Source: Parvicella sp041583015
GTDB lineage: Bacteria > Bacteroidota > Bacteroidia > Flavobacteriales_D > Parvicellaceae
DNA length: 64,000 bases
Direction: 5' to 3'
Assembly: GCA_041583015.1 (NCBI GenBank)
Contig: JBFHGR010000001.1
Coordinates: forward strand, 1-64,000
A program made the translations under genes and the position numbers. This document shows, piece after piece, positions 34,583 to 43,501 of this stretch. The notes beneath the pieces are model-generated. The model searched no databases, had not been told where the DNA came from, and saw nothing but the letters and a program-made list of their open reading frames with translations. Numbering within the stretch: the first letter of the stretch is position 1; every line of letters starts with the position of its first letter.

Positions 34583-35533
34583 ATGAAAAAAGTTATTTTA
34601 CTAATATGTATGATGAGTCAAATGAATTTTCACAGTCAGCAAGATGTACAATTTACCAACTTTGAGTTCAATCAAGCATACAATAATCCTGCATTCATTT
34701 CATCCACAAAAAATATATGTGGGAATATCATAGGGAGAAATCAATGGCAAGCAATTAATGGCAATCCTAACACCGCATTTATGAATATTTACACCAAAAT
34801 AGATGACCACAGTTACGCTGGGATTCAACTTTTGACTGATGATATTGGTTTTCAGCATAGCAATTTGGTAAAACTGTCATATGCTTACAAAATAAATACA
34901 TCAAAAGCATCAATCAGTTTTGGACTAAATGGCAACCTATTTCAATCTAAATGGAGCGGCAACTATATAACTCCAGATACTCCACAGCAACAAGACAATG
35001 CTATTCCTCACCAAGGTTATAGTAATACAAAATTCGACTTAGATTTTGGACTAATGATTTCAAACGGGAAAGTTTATGCTGCATTATCAACCACACATCT
35101 AAATCAAACTGATTTCTCACAAACCGGTGTAATTGGTTATCAAACAACTAGACATTATTTTGTCCAAGCCGGATGGGAAAAAATAATAAATGGAGTGAAA
35201 TTGGCACCCAAAATCTTAGCCAAATCTGACGTAGCTTCCACACAAATCGACTTTCAGTTTCAATCTACATTCAGAAATATTTATATCATAGGATTGAATT
35301 ATAGAATTTCCGATGCCATATCTCCCATGATAGGGGCCAACATAGTTACGCCACTTTGTGCAATAAAATTGATTTATGCATATGACATCACAACCTCTCA
35401 ATTGAGTAATTATTCAAAAGGGACACATGAAATAAGCGTGCATTTTTGTATTTCTAAAAAGCATTTTACAGAACGATATACTGATCCAAGAAATCTAGGC
35501 AACTATGATTTTGGTCCTAGAGGCAAATGGTGA
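34583..35533 (+). CDS. PorP/SprF-family outer-membrane protein
   Basis: A 316-residue secreted beta-barrel with signal peptide and the family opening QQDVQFTNFEFNQAYNNPAFIS, followed by GRNQWQAINGNPNTAFMNI and repeated Y-A-L-x-T/S strands. Family knowledge: PorP/SprF proteins anchor or help export T9SS type B substrates, usually encoded next to the large substrate. Here no adhesin adjoins it; the nearest type B protein is at 17989-21219. It may serve that protein. Its promoter region (34364-34582) shows no clear -7 box. Confidence 0.92.
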   Translation: MKKVILLICMMSQMNFHSQQDVQFTNFEFNQAYNNPAFISSTKNICGNIIGRNQWQAINGNPNTAFMNIYTKIDDHSYAGIQLLTDDIGFQHSNLVKLSYAYKINTSKASISFGLNGNLFQSKWSGNYITPDTPQQQDNAIPHQGYSNTKFDLDFGLMISNGKVYAALSTTHLNQTDFSQTGVIGYQTTRHYFVQAGWEKIINGVKLAPKILAKSDVASTQIDFQFQSTFRNIYIIGLNYRISDAISPMIGANIVTPLCAIKLIYAYDITTSQLSNYSKGTHEISVHFCISKKHFTERYTDPRNLGNYDFGPRGKW

Positions 35534-35582
35534 TTCAACACTGTTTTTGTTAACAATCATAAGCCACCTTTAAATAAACTGC

Positions 35583-35590
35583 TACATTTG
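35583..35590 (+). promoter_or_regulatory. -7 box of the 84-residue protein gene
   Basis: TACATTTG, 32 bases before ATG 35623. Confidence 0.55.
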
Positions 35591-35622
35591 TTGCTATCAT
35601 AAGAATTTAAACAAATCTTTAA

Positions 35623-35877
35623 ATGGCAATTCGTATAATATTAGACTTGGATGTAGAAAATCCTGAAGGAGTCATCAAAGCGCACAAAGGGCAATTAGTA
35701 GGCCTACTTAGTGATGTTGTAATGTCTAAAGAAACAAAAAGAAAAAAAGTAAATAGGATTGTTGCTGAGGAGATTGTCAAAGTTGTAGAAATAGAATTGC
35801 CCAAGGAACTGGAAAAAGAAATGGTCAACGCAAAAATTTCATTAAGAATTGTTGACAGCATAGAAATGGGTCACTAA
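35623..35877 (+). CDS. Small cytoplasmic protein, unknown function
   Basis: An 84-residue protein with no signal peptide or membrane helix. It reads MAIRIILDLDVENPEGVI, then a charged helical middle (KETKRKKVNRIVAEEIVKVVEIELPKE) and a short end. Preceded by a good -7 box TACATTTG at 35583-35590, which argues that it is a real gene. Its last 4 bases overlap the end of the convergent phosphoesterase gene. No family recognised. Confidence 0.7.
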   Translation: MAIRIILDLDVENPEGVIKAHKGQLVGLLSDVVMSKETKRKKVNRIVAEEIVKVVEIELPKELEKEMVNAKISLRIVDSIEMGH

Positions 35878-36371
35878 ACTCGTTTACCTAACTCTATAAC
35901 TTCCATATCTTTTATTGTCCCACTATCCAAACTAAACCTCATGATTGTTCTAACATCATGAAAACCTTTTATTCCTGCAGCGCCAGGGTTGACATAAAGG
36001 GTGTTAAGTTTTTTATCCATTTGGACTTTACAAATATGAGAATGACCACAAATAAATAATTGAGGTGGGTTTTTTGTTATTTCGTCACGAATATTAGCGG
36101 TATAAGCATATGGCTTACCACCAATATGCGTCATTAAAACTTTTACACCTTCCAAAATAAATCTTCTATTCAAAGGAAACTCCGCTCGAATGATATGGTT
36201 ATCAATATTACCATAAACCACCCTAAGCGGAGCAATATTAGCGAGGTAATCAGTAACTGCAATATCACCGATATCCCCTGCGTGCCAAATTTCATCACAT
36301 GATTGAAAATACTTCAAATATTTGTCATCAATATGACCATGTGTGTCTGAAATTAAACCAATTCTTTTCAA
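35874..36371 (-). CDS. YfcE/MJ0936-type metallophosphoesterase
   Basis: A 165-residue protein with the calcineurin-like phosphoesterase metal motifs in order: GLISDTHGHID, WHAGDIGD, VYGNID, MTHIGG and FICGHSH, ending near VNPGAAG. These coordinate two metal ions. Family members hydrolyse phosphodiesters; the physiological substrate is usually unknown. Full length for the short YfcE type. It is the last gene of a leftward run of five genes from 39990, separated by 5 bases from the gene upstream. Confidence 0.95.
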   Translation of the reverse strand: MKRIGLISDTHGHIDDKYLKYFQSCDEIWHAGDIGDIAVTDYLANIAPLRVVYGNIDNHIIRAEFPLNRRFILEGVKVLMTHIGGKPYAYTANIRDEITKNPPQLFICGHSHICKVQMDKKLNTLYVNPGAAGIKGFHDVRTIMRFSLDSGTIKDMEVIELGKRV

Positions 36372-36376
36372 TGAGA

Positions 36377-37012
36377 TTACATGAATTTGTATCCAACAGC
36401 CAAAACAATTGCACTGAATTGAATAACAGTAGTTTGATCCATATTACCATCCTCAGTAGCAACAGTCAACTCTCTTTCTACAGCAGGAATAATATAGTTC
36501 ACATAAACCTTTTTCAATCTCATTTGAGCAATAATTTCAGGACTTAAAGTAGATGTTTTTGATTTCTCCGCTCTGAATTTCTCGTTCATTTCATCCAAAC
36601 TAACTTCAAACTCTCCAGGACCTACATCATCTTTTTTGTATAATAATATTCTCCCTTTTCCGCTCATCGGTTTATCATAAATTTCTACAGAAATATTATC
36701 CGATTTAATCATATTTCCATCAAAGCAGAATTTATAATCAGTCTTTTCTATTGTTAGAACCTCTACCTCTTTGGCATGCGTATAAGTTTTATAGTTATAC
36801 TTAGTGCTCTTAGTACCATCATATTTATAAGGCGTTAACCTTTTTCTTGCTGCTATTCTACCTTTCTGAATACCGTTATCAAAAGCCACCTTAGCTTCTA
36901 ATTCTGCCTCTTCATTACCAGCCTTTTTTTTGCCACCAATTAATTGTGCTTGGAAATTACTTGTCATAAAAACGGCAAGTAATATTAATATTGATAATTT
37001 TAAATTATTCAT
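36377..37012 (-). CDS. Secreted protein of unknown function
   Basis: A 211-residue protein with a signal peptide ending near NFQAQ. The mature region is charged and begins LIGGKKKAGNEEAELEAKVAFDNG, with a later Tyr/Lys-rich segment (KYDGTKSTKYNYKTYTH) and a beta-rich middle. No catalytic motif or known domain recognised. Lies 14 bases after a lipoprotein gene and 5 before the phosphoesterase gene, so likely in the same transcript. Confidence 0.75.
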   Translation of the reverse strand: MNNLKLSILILLAVFMTSNFQAQLIGGKKKAGNEEAELEAKVAFDNGIQKGRIAARKRLTPYKYDGTKSTKYNYKTYTHAKEVEVLTIEKTDYKFCFDGNMIKSDNISVEIYDKPMSGKGRILLYKKDDVGPGEFEVSLDEMNEKFRAEKSKTSTLSPEIIAQMRLKKVYVNYIIPAVERELTVATEDGNMDQTTVIQFSAIVLAVGYKFM

Positions 37013-37026
37013 AATTCATAATATTT

Positions 37027-37899
37027 TTATTCAACAATGCTAGTTCTGAGTTCTATAAGAGCATCAGCCATTTGGTTAACCTCATCTTCAGAAAGATAAA
37101 TATCTAAGTATGCCGCATCTTCTCCTAAAGCTTTAACAGATTCAAAATTGTCGAACATATTAAGAATTTCTTCTATACTAGAAGCCAAATCTTCAGCATC
37201 CAAATTTTCTTCCTCCATACTTCTTAACCCTTTCAAAATAGATCTTCCAATTGTCATTTGTTCTGAAATTAGAACTCCCAAATCAGCTTTATCTGGTGTT
37301 GCTTTAGCAGAAACTGAGCCAAAATACATTCCTTCTATCCAAGCTCCACAATAATAAACTACAGACAAGTCAACTTTTCCATTTTGAGCAATATAGTCGT
37401 CTGTGTTTTCTTGTACAAAAATTAAAATTTCTACAATTGAGTCTTGGTTACCTAGGTTATCATTGAATCTTTCCACCAAATCTTCAGAGGCAAAAACTGT
37501 CTCTAAACCAATATTAGCACTTAAATCCTTTAGAGATTTTAAATATTTACTGGCTTCATCATACTTCTCATTCTTAACACAATAGGCTAAATCTGAACTA
37601 TATACTCCAAAATTTAGTGATTGTTTAAACTTTTCTGTATAATTACTGATGTTTTCTACTTTATTAGGTAAAGTAGCATCATATTCTAATCCTGCTTTCT
37701 TAAATATAGAAGCAATTTGAATTGGAGAAGGGGGAACAAACGTAAATGTATTATCATCCGCTTCTTCAACTTCAATTACTGTAGTTTCTGTTGGAGCAGG
37801 TGTAGTTGTTCCGCCATTTTCAATTTCTTCTTTATCTCCACAGCTTTGAACCGTTAATCCGACAATTGCCGAAGCAAGTATAAGGTAATTTAATTTCAT
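37027..37899 (-). CDS. Lipoprotein of unknown function
   Basis: A 290-residue lipoprotein: signal peptide with lipobox VQSC (Cys20), then a Thr/Pro/Glu-rich linker (GGTTTPAPTETTVIEVEEADD), and a mostly helical body of acidic character. No known domain seen. It may interact with envelope proteins of the same run (36377-39990), three of which are exported. Function unknown. Confidence 0.78.
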   Translation of the reverse strand: MKLNYLILASAIVGLTVQSCGDKEEIENGGTTTPAPTETTVIEVEEADDNTFTFVPPSPIQIASIFKKAGLEYDATLPNKVENISNYTEKFKQSLNFGVYSSDLAYCVKNEKYDEASKYLKSLKDLSANIGLETVFASEDLVERFNDNLGNQDSIVEILIFVQENTDDYIAQNGKVDLSVVYYCGAWIEGMYFGSVSAKATPDKADLGVLISEQMTIGRSILKGLRSMEEENLDAEDLASSIEEILNMFDNFESVKALGEDAAYLDIYLSEDEVNQMADALIELRTSIVE

Positions 37900-37957
37900 C
37901 TTTTGATTATTTGATTATTTAAGATAGTTCGTAAAGATATCAATTTTTAATATTCCG

Positions 37958-38389
37958 CTAACATTCGTCCTTAAAAACTTGAATTTCCTTTTCTATTGTT
38001 ACCAATTCTGTAAACTTACCTTTATACCTAGTAGCCTTAACCAGATGATTATCAATCCAATGATAATTTCCTCCTCTAGGTTTTCCAAATAATGCTCCAT
38101 GATATTTAAACCCATGCTTATTCAACCATTTCTCAGTCACCTCTCTATGTTCTTCGGTTCTAGAAGTAAAAAAAGTAATGATATGACCTTCATCATACCA
38201 TTTATTTAAAGTTTCAAGTGCATCCGGAAAAGGCAAACATGTCGCCATTCTCTCTGGTTCTTCATTAGGAACATCCTCCGTGATAGTCCCATCAATATCA
38301 ATAAGATAGTTCTTTACTTCTTCCGGAAGAACAGGACTTATTAGGTGTCCTTGTTCATCCAAAGTTTTTTTCAATTCTTTATTAGACAT
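37958..38389 (-). CDS. HAD-family phosphatase-like protein
   Basis: A 143-residue protein with the HAD motif I signature LIDIDGTITED (Asp nucleophile D-x-D-G-T), motif II FFTSRTEEH and a later WIDNHL acidic region. This small size without a cap domain resembles short HAD phosphatases annotated as phosphoheptose isomerase-like or 5'-nucleotidase-like in Flavobacteriia. Reaction likely phosphate ester hydrolysis; substrate unknown. It lies 2 bases after the DUF4836-like gene, so both are co-transcribed. Confidence 0.8.
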   Translation of the reverse strand: MSNKELKKTLDEQGHLISPVLPEEVKNYLIDIDGTITEDVPNEEPERMATCLPFPDALETLNKWYDEGHIITFFTSRTEEHREVTEKWLNKHGFKYHGALFGKPRGGNYHWIDNHLVKATRYKGKFTELVTIEKEIQVFKDEC

Positions 38390-38391
38390 AT

Positions 38392-39990
38392 TTACATTAA
38401 ATTCTTGTCTTTAACAACACTCATGACGTAATCAACAATTACTTTTAAAGCATTGTCCTTTTTATTATTCATTTTAACAGTAAAAGACATCTTATTAATG
38501 TCTCCTTGGAAATCCACTAATTCAAACAAATTAGCAAATTCAAGTCCCATTTGCCCCTCTTCTGTTTCTGCCATTTTCAAAATACCATTGGGCATATTTG
38601 TCACATCAGTATTATAATAACCGTATAAAGGCTTACTTATAGAAGTCCCGCTTGGCAATGTAAAACTTGTATAAGTATTTCCTGAAGCAAAGAATACAGC
38701 AGTAATTTCATCTGATGTTACTACCATTTTATCTTCATTAAATGCTAAATAAAAATCATTATCTAACTTATAAACTCCATTTAAAACTTTCAATTCTCCA
38801 CTCTCTCTCAGAATTGATCCAATTTTTGCTGTATCCTTCACCCCTGCGGCAAATAACACTAAAGGTTTTTCCGTAGTATAAGAATACATATCCTCGTCAA
38901 AAAAATCGTCTTGCATATCTTCTGAAGTTGCAAAAGAAACCTTCTCGCTAACCACGTCCATTAAAGAAAGCGAAAACTCTCCGGTAAACAGACTCAAAAT
39001 ATCTTCAACTGTCATACCTGTTGCTTTTTCTACATCATCAAAATCAAAGTCCTTATTATCTGCCAATTTCAATGCTTTAGAAAGCGCAGACATATCAATA
39101 GAACTAGTACCAAAAGCGACTAATTTATCACTGGTAAGATATTTCATAAAACTTTCTGAAACAGGTGACTCTCCTAGCGCATTGTACTCAGAATTTTTAA
39201 ATTTCTTTCCATGAATATTCATTTCAAACACAATATCACCTGCATTAAAATTACCAGTTCCAATATAATGAGCTCCTTTAGACATCTCCAACATATCCTC
39301 CGTAATACTTTTACCTTCTTTACTTTCTTTTGCTACATTCATGGCAACTTCGATGTCAACAAAAATATTCATATCGTCAGTTTGCTTTAAATAAGCATCT
39401 AATGCCTCATTAGCCGCAGCATCAGTAAATCTGGCCTCTAGTAATTCTTTTACTTTCTTCTCTGCATCAATTTTTCTACCTGCCACAACAACGATATCCT
39501 TGTCATCCCATCCCACAGAAATTTCATCATCTGATAGGTATTCATAAATTTTACTTCCAGTTTCTTCCTTTTTATAGTCTCCCTTAAAGACATTTAAATC
39601 TTTCAGTGTTTTTTTTACCTTCTCTTGATTAAAAACCTTTGCAGTAAACATTACATATTCCGGTTCATCCTCTTTCATTGAAACCGCAAAGTGATTATTA
39701 CCCGTGATGTCAATTCCTGTCAATTCTGGGTCAACATTCCCTTTCACCAACATTTTATATCCTGCAACAAGTTCGAAAGGAGCATCTTTACAATTTTCAA
39801 AATCTGATTTTTCAATTATTCCTGCAACATCAACAGAGCCAACAACCATTCTATTTTCCACTGCACTAATCATGTTAAATCTAGTAGAATTTTTCAAATT
39901 GGCTGCAGGATCATCTTCTTCACCACATGAAGAAAAAACAAAAATTGCCAAAAATGCTATTAAAGGAATTGACCACGCGGACTTTTTCAT
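38392..39990 (-). CDS. DUF4836-like lipoprotein
   Basis: A 532-residue lipoprotein with lipobox FSSC (Cys22) and a mature body of repeated alpha/beta units (MVVGSVDVAGIIEKSDF ... YVMFTAKVFNQEKVKKTL ... GDIVFEMNIHGKK). This fits the DUF4836 family of Bacteroidota envelope proteins, to my recollection. Function unknown. It leads a leftward run of five genes. Its leader is unusual: a run of 13 A on the coding strand (complement of 40001-40013) lies between the -7 box (complement of 40021-40028) and the ATG. Confidence 0.75.
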   Translation of the reverse strand: MKKSAWSIPLIAFLAIFVFSSCGEEDDPAANLKNSTRFNMISAVENRMVVGSVDVAGIIEKSDFENCKDAPFELVAGYKMLVKGNVDPELTGIDITGNNHFAVSMKEDEPEYVMFTAKVFNQEKVKKTLKDLNVFKGDYKKEETGSKIYEYLSDDEISVGWDDKDIVVVAGRKIDAEKKVKELLEARFTDAAANEALDAYLKQTDDMNIFVDIEVAMNVAKESKEGKSITEDMLEMSKGAHYIGTGNFNAGDIVFEMNIHGKKFKNSEYNALGESPVSESFMKYLTSDKLVAFGTSSIDMSALSKALKLADNKDFDFDDVEKATGMTVEDILSLFTGEFSLSLMDVVSEKVSFATSEDMQDDFFDEDMYSYTTEKPLVLFAAGVKDTAKIGSILRESGELKVLNGVYKLDNDFYLAFNEDKMVVTSDEITAVFFASGNTYTSFTLPSGTSISKPLYGYYNTDVTNMPNGILKMAETEEGQMGLEFANLFELVDFQGDINKMSFTVKMNNKKDNALKVIVDYVMSVVKDKNLM

Positions 39991-40000
39991 AATAATTTTC

Positions 40001-40013
40001 TTTTTTTTTTTTT
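40001..40013. repeat. Homopolymer of 13 T/A in a 5' leader
   Basis: Thirteen successive T on the plus strand are thirteen A on the coding strand, 11 bases before the ATG of the DUF4836-like lipoprotein and 7 bases after its -7 box. A run this long next to a promoter and ribosome-binding region can change length by slippage. It could also just be an A-rich translation enhancer, common in Bacteroidota. Confidence 0.9.
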
Positions 40014-40020
40014 AAGATAG

Positions 40021-40028
40021 CAAATGTA
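40021..40028 (-). promoter_or_regulatory. -7 box of DUF4836-like gene
   Basis: TACATTTG on the minus strand, 30 bases before ATG 39990, with the 13-base A-run lying between. Confidence 0.6.
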
Positions 40029-40095
40029 TAATATAAGTTTAGGTTACACAACAAGATTATTGCGAAGCGTCATTAAAGCTTTTAGACGGCTCATT

Positions 40096-40974
40096 TTAAG
40101 AGATAAATGCTCGAATTTCACTTATCACATCATCGTGTTTATAATGCACAAAATGTCCACCGTGACTTCCTGAGAACAACTTTGAATTTTCAACTTCCTT
40201 TTGCAAATTCTCAACCCTCTTCAATTTAATGATAGCATCTTCCTTGTCGTGAATAAACAAAACCTTATTCATTGCGTATAAGTTTACATGATCATGACAA
40301 TTGTACTGTGTAAGCGGCTGCTGCAACTGACTTTCTGCTAATTCCATACATTTATCAAAGAGTTTATCGCTAATTTTTGTCACACTTTTATACTGCGTTA
40401 TAAAATTTGATGGAATTGGGTGGAGCCCCATAAAAATCAACTTTTTTTCTTTAAAGACATTTGCTTGTTTTGGCACCGTCATAGCAATTGAAGCTGCACC
40501 TAAAGAATGACCTATCACAACTTCAATATCATTTTCTACTTTTAAAAAGGAATCAATTACATCTACGAACATTGGCAAATGCGCTTGACTTTTGGGAGAA
40601 ATACCGTGTCCAGGAAAATCAACACTTATAACTTGTAAGTCTTCATCTTGCATGAGTGCATTGATCACATTTCTAAAATCTAACGTTCTACCTTCCCAAC
40701 CATGACACAAAAGTATTTTCCGTTTTCCATTCCCAAATTTATGAACGGTATAAGTAGCATTATAAAAATCTGATTGCATTGTTTTGTTGTCTGCCAAATC
40801 TAAAAATGCGAGATGCCCACTATTAATCCTTCTTTCTCTTGGTTTGGTAAACAATTTCCAAAATAACTTGGCAGTAAAATTAGGAGCAACCCACCCCACT
40901 CTGTGAAAATAAAACCTTACCATTTTCATTGAAAATGTAACTTCGCTCTTCGGTATATAAAACTCTTCTTCCAT
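40096..40974 (-). CDS. Alpha/beta hydrolase
   Basis: A 292-residue cytoplasmic protein with an alpha/beta hydrolase fold: oxyanion LLCHGWEGRTLDF, nucleophile motif VIGHSLGAASIAM, then LFIHDKEDAIIKL (acid) and SGSHGGHFVHY (His). I start at ATG 40974. The frame runs four codons further to a TTG at 40986, but that codon lies in a -7 box (TAGCTTTG, complement of 40984-40991). Substrate unknown; probably an esterase or thioesterase. Confidence 0.9.
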   Translation of the reverse strand: MEEEFYIPKSEVTFSMKMVRFYFHRVGWVAPNFTAKLFWKLFTKPRERRINSGHLAFLDLADNKTMQSDFYNATYTVHKFGNGKRKILLCHGWEGRTLDFRNVINALMQDEDLQVISVDFPGHGISPKSQAHLPMFVDVIDSFLKVENDIEVVIGHSLGAASIAMTVPKQANVFKEKKLIFMGLHPIPSNFITQYKSVTKISDKLFDKCMELAESQLQQPLTQYNCHDHVNLYAMNKVLFIHDKEDAIIKLKRVENLQKEVENSKLFSGSHGGHFVHYKHDDVISEIRAFIS

Positions 40975-40983
40975 AATCAAGCG

Positions 40984-40991
40984 CAAAGCTA
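40984..40991 (-). promoter_or_regulatory. -7 box of alpha/beta hydrolase gene, 9 bases from ATG
   Basis: TAGCTTTG on the minus strand, followed by 9 bases then ATG 40974. Rules out the TTG at 40986 as start. Confidence 0.5.
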
Positions 40992-41007
40992 AAGAATTTA
41001 CAAACGG

Positions 41008-41039
41008 TTGCCCACTTTTTATAATAATCCTTACTTTTG
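41008..41039 (+). promoter_or_regulatory. Promoter of thiolase gene
   Basis: TTG (41008-41010) then 21 bases then TACTTTTG (41032-41039), close to the Bacteroidota -33/-7 arrangement, with a leader of about 37 bases. Confidence 0.6.
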
Positions 41040-41080
41040 TTCTCGAAAAATTAGAACATTAAAAAATAAAGTTTAATCAT

Positions 41081-42256
41081 ATGAAAGAAGTATATATCGT
41101 TTCTGCAGTAAGAACACCAATTGGTAGTTTTGGAGGTGCATTATCAAGTGTCCCGGCACCAAAATTGGGAGCAACTGCTATCAAAGGAGCATTAGATAAA
41201 ATAAGTTTAGACCCGAATTTGGTTGAAGAAGTATTCATGGGTAATGTTTTGCAAGCAAATCTTGGTCAAGCACCAGCAAGACAAGCCGCTATTTTTGCTG
41301 GACTAAATGAAAATGTTCCTTGTACTACTGTAAATAAGGTTTGTGCTTCTGGTATGAAAGCATTGAGCCTTGCTGCTCAAACAATCCAGTGTGGTGATGC
41401 AGACATCGTTGTAGCAGGAGGAATGGAAAATATGTCTTCAGTACCTCACTATATGAATGCTAGAAATGGTGTAAAATTAGGAAACATCACAATGATAGAT
41501 GGAATGGTAAATGACGGGTTAACTGACGTTTACAATGAAGTTCACATGGGTGTTTGTGCTGAAAAATGTGCAGAAGAATATAAAATCTCAAGAGAGGATC
41601 AAGACAACTTTGCTATTACATCTTACAAAAGATCTGCTGCAGCATGGGAAGCAGGGAAATTCAATGATGAAATTGTGCCTGTGGAAGTTCCACAAAGAAG
41701 AGGAGATGCTATTATCGTGGATAGAGATGAAGAATTCAGCAATGTAAAAATGGACAAAATCCCAACTTTAAGAACCGTATTTAAAAAAGATGGTACTGTC
41801 ACTGCAGCAAATGCTTCTACGTTAAACGATGGTGCATCTGCATTGATTCTGATGAGTAAGGAAAAAATGGAAGAATTAGGCTTAAAACCTTTAGCAAAAA
41901 TAGTTGGCTATGCTGATGCTGCTCAAGCACCTGAGTGGTTCACAACTGCTCCGGCTCTTGCCATTCCAAAAGCCTTAAAGAAAGCCAATCTAGCTGTGGC
42001 GGATGTTGATTATTGGGAATTAAATCAAGCCTTTTCTGTTGTTGGAATTGCCAACACTCAAAAATTAGGCCTAGATCCTGAGAAAGTTGACGTAAATGGT
42101 GGTGCAGTATCTTTAGGACACCCACTCGGAAACAGTGGTTCTAGAATCATCGTAACACTGATTAATGTATTGAAACAAAACGGTGGTAAACGCGGTGGTG
42201 CTGCTATCTGTAACGGTGGCGGTGGCGCTTCTGCTATGGTAATTGAGAATTGCTAA
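41081..42256 (+). CDS. Acetyl-CoA C-acyltransferase (thiolase)
   Basis: A 391-residue thiolase with the catalytic triad C88 (VNKVCASGMKA), H347 (SLGHPLGNSG) and C377 (AICNGGGG). Other family blocks: VRTPIGSFGG, GGMENMS, YWELNQAFSV. Reaction: condenses two acetyl-CoA to acetoacetyl-CoA or the reverse cleavage; biosynthetic (AtoB/PhaB-partner) type by the HPLGNSG motif. Strong promoter candidate at 41008-41039 and hairpin terminator right after, so transcribed alone. Confidence 0.95.
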   Translation: MKEVYIVSAVRTPIGSFGGALSSVPAPKLGATAIKGALDKISLDPNLVEEVFMGNVLQANLGQAPARQAAIFAGLNENVPCTTVNKVCASGMKALSLAAQTIQCGDADIVVAGGMENMSSVPHYMNARNGVKLGNITMIDGMVNDGLTDVYNEVHMGVCAEKCAEEYKISREDQDNFAITSYKRSAAAWEAGKFNDEIVPVEVPQRRGDAIIVDRDEEFSNVKMDKIPTLRTVFKKDGTVTAANASTLNDGASALILMSKEKMEELGLKPLAKIVGYADAAQAPEWFTTAPALAIPKALKKANLAVADVDYWELNQAFSVVGIANTQKLGLDPEKVDVNGGAVSLGHPLGNSGSRIIVTLINVLKQNGGKRGGAAICNGGGGASAMVIENC

Positions 42257-42281
42257 ACGCAAATCACATTTTAAAATCATT

Positions 42282-42317
42282 AAAGCCCTTTAAGTTTTCT
42301 TAAGGGGCTTTTTTTTT
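42282..42317 (+). terminator. Rho-independent terminator after thiolase gene
   Basis: Stem AAAGCCCTTTAA / TTAAGGGGCTTT (11 of 12 paired) with a 6-base loop, followed by T9. Lies 25 bases after the thiolase stop. Confidence 0.9.
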
Positions 42318-42373
42318 ACACTTAAAAGGAATGATTGTTGCATCACTCCGAAATATCATATAATTTTAATGCT

Positions 42374-42811
42374 ATGAAAAATTTAATCTCCTTATTCTGT
42401 TTACTAATTTGCTTCAACATAACTAGTATTGCACAAGATAAAAACCAAGCAATTGTAGATTTTGCTAAAAAGCAAATGAACAAAAAAGTGGACAGAGGTG
42501 AATGTTGGGACCTTGTGGCTTTTGCATTAAATGACGCCAAAGCAGAATGGAAAGCTCCATTTGACTTTGGTAAATTAATTAAAACTGGCCTCATTCCTGG
42601 AGATATAATTAGATTTGAGAATGTAAGATTCGAAAATGAAAATGGTTACATGACATTTCCTGAGCATTATGCAATTATCTATGAAGTAAAAGATAAAGAC
42701 CACATTGTCATCGCTCATCAAAATCATAACAACAAAAGAGTTGTACAGTTACTTGACATCACCTTAAGTGATAAGAAAAAGGGAAAGATGACTTTCTATA
42801 GAGCAAGATAA
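42374..42811 (+). CDS. Secreted CHAP/papain-fold-like protein
   Basis: A 145-residue protein with a signal peptide (to SIAQ). The mature part has GECWDLVAFALNDAKAEW with a candidate nucleophile Cys and EHYAIIYEV with a candidate His, the order of CHAP and NlpC/P60-type or BBC1/AIM3-type cysteine hydrolases. PGDIIRF between the two fits that fold. Target unknown; peptidoglycan is one option. I start at ATG 42374 since the upstream TTG (42335) adds residues before a clear signal peptide. Confidence 0.75.
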   Translation: MKNLISLFCLLICFNITSIAQDKNQAIVDFAKKQMNKKVDRGECWDLVAFALNDAKAEWKAPFDFGKLIKTGLIPGDIIRFENVRFENENGYMTFPEHYAIIYEVKDKDHIVIAHQNHNNKRVVQLLDITLSDKKKGKMTFYRAR

Positions 42812-42857
42812 CCTTACACTTAGTCTAGACAAAAACTACACATTTTATATAGACTAT

Positions 42858-43475
42858 CTAGCCTTCCAACGCTACTACTTCCTGCACTTGAGGCAATTGA
42901 GCTTTCAACAAAGACTCAATACCTCCCTTTAAAGTTGCTGTAGATGAAGGACATCCAGAACACGAACCCCTAAGCACTACAGTAACAACACCAGTGGGTT
43001 CGTCAAAACTTTTAAAATCAATAGCACCACCATCGCTTTCTACTGCAGGCTTAACGTACTCTTCCAAAAGACTATGAATCAGTTTATCTGTCTCTGTTTC
43101 CAAAACGGGTTTTTCAGAAACAACAGTTTTTATCTCACCTTTAGAAGTTTCAACTTCTCTTGCCTCTGGCAATTTAGCAACCGCAACGTCATTATTTTCA
43201 AGCCAGTCTTTTATAAAATCTCTAACATCTTTTGCGATATCATCCCATTCCAAAGCATCTGTCTTGGTAACGGTAATAAAATTACTAGCAAAGAACAATG
43301 ATTTTACAAAAGGTAGATTAAATAATTCCAACGCTAATGGTGAAAACCCTTTTGCTTCTTGTGGACTCAAAAATTCTGCTGTTCCCCCTCCGTTTATCAA
43401 CATTAAATCCGATACAAATTTCATTGTGGATGGATTAGGTGTTACCTCCGCATAGACAGTTACTGTTCTTTTCAT
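42858..43475 (-). CDS. NifU-like iron-sulfur scaffold protein (Nfu)
   Basis: A 205-residue two-domain Nfu. The N-terminal domain (VTPNPSTMKFVSD ... SPLALELFNLPFVKSLFFASNFITVTK, about 5-90) is the Nfu_N scaffold type; the C-terminal NifU-like domain carries C172-S-G-C175, which binds a 4Fe-4S cluster (VTVVLRGSCSGCPSSTATLKGGIE). Role: carries and delivers iron-sulfur clusters to target proteins. Divergent from the gamma carbonic anhydrase gene, with two overlapping -7 boxes between them. Confidence 0.95.
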   Translation of the reverse strand: MKRTVTVYAEVTPNPSTMKFVSDLMLINGGGTAEFLSPQEAKGFSPLALELFNLPFVKSLFFASNFITVTKTDALEWDDIAKDVRDFIKDWLENNDVAVAKLPEAREVETSKGEIKTVVSEKPVLETETDKLIHSLLEEYVKPAVESDGGAIDFKSFDEPTGVVTVVLRGSCSGCPSSTATLKGGIESLLKAQLPQVQEVVALEG

Positions 43476-43501
43476 TATAGACTTATTTAGTTCATTTTGA
43501 T

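Noticed and set aside
42817..42857. Inverted repeat TAGTCTA / TAGACTA between the CHAP-like gene and nfu
   Set aside because: Short, AT-rich, with a long loop and no T-run; likely chance.
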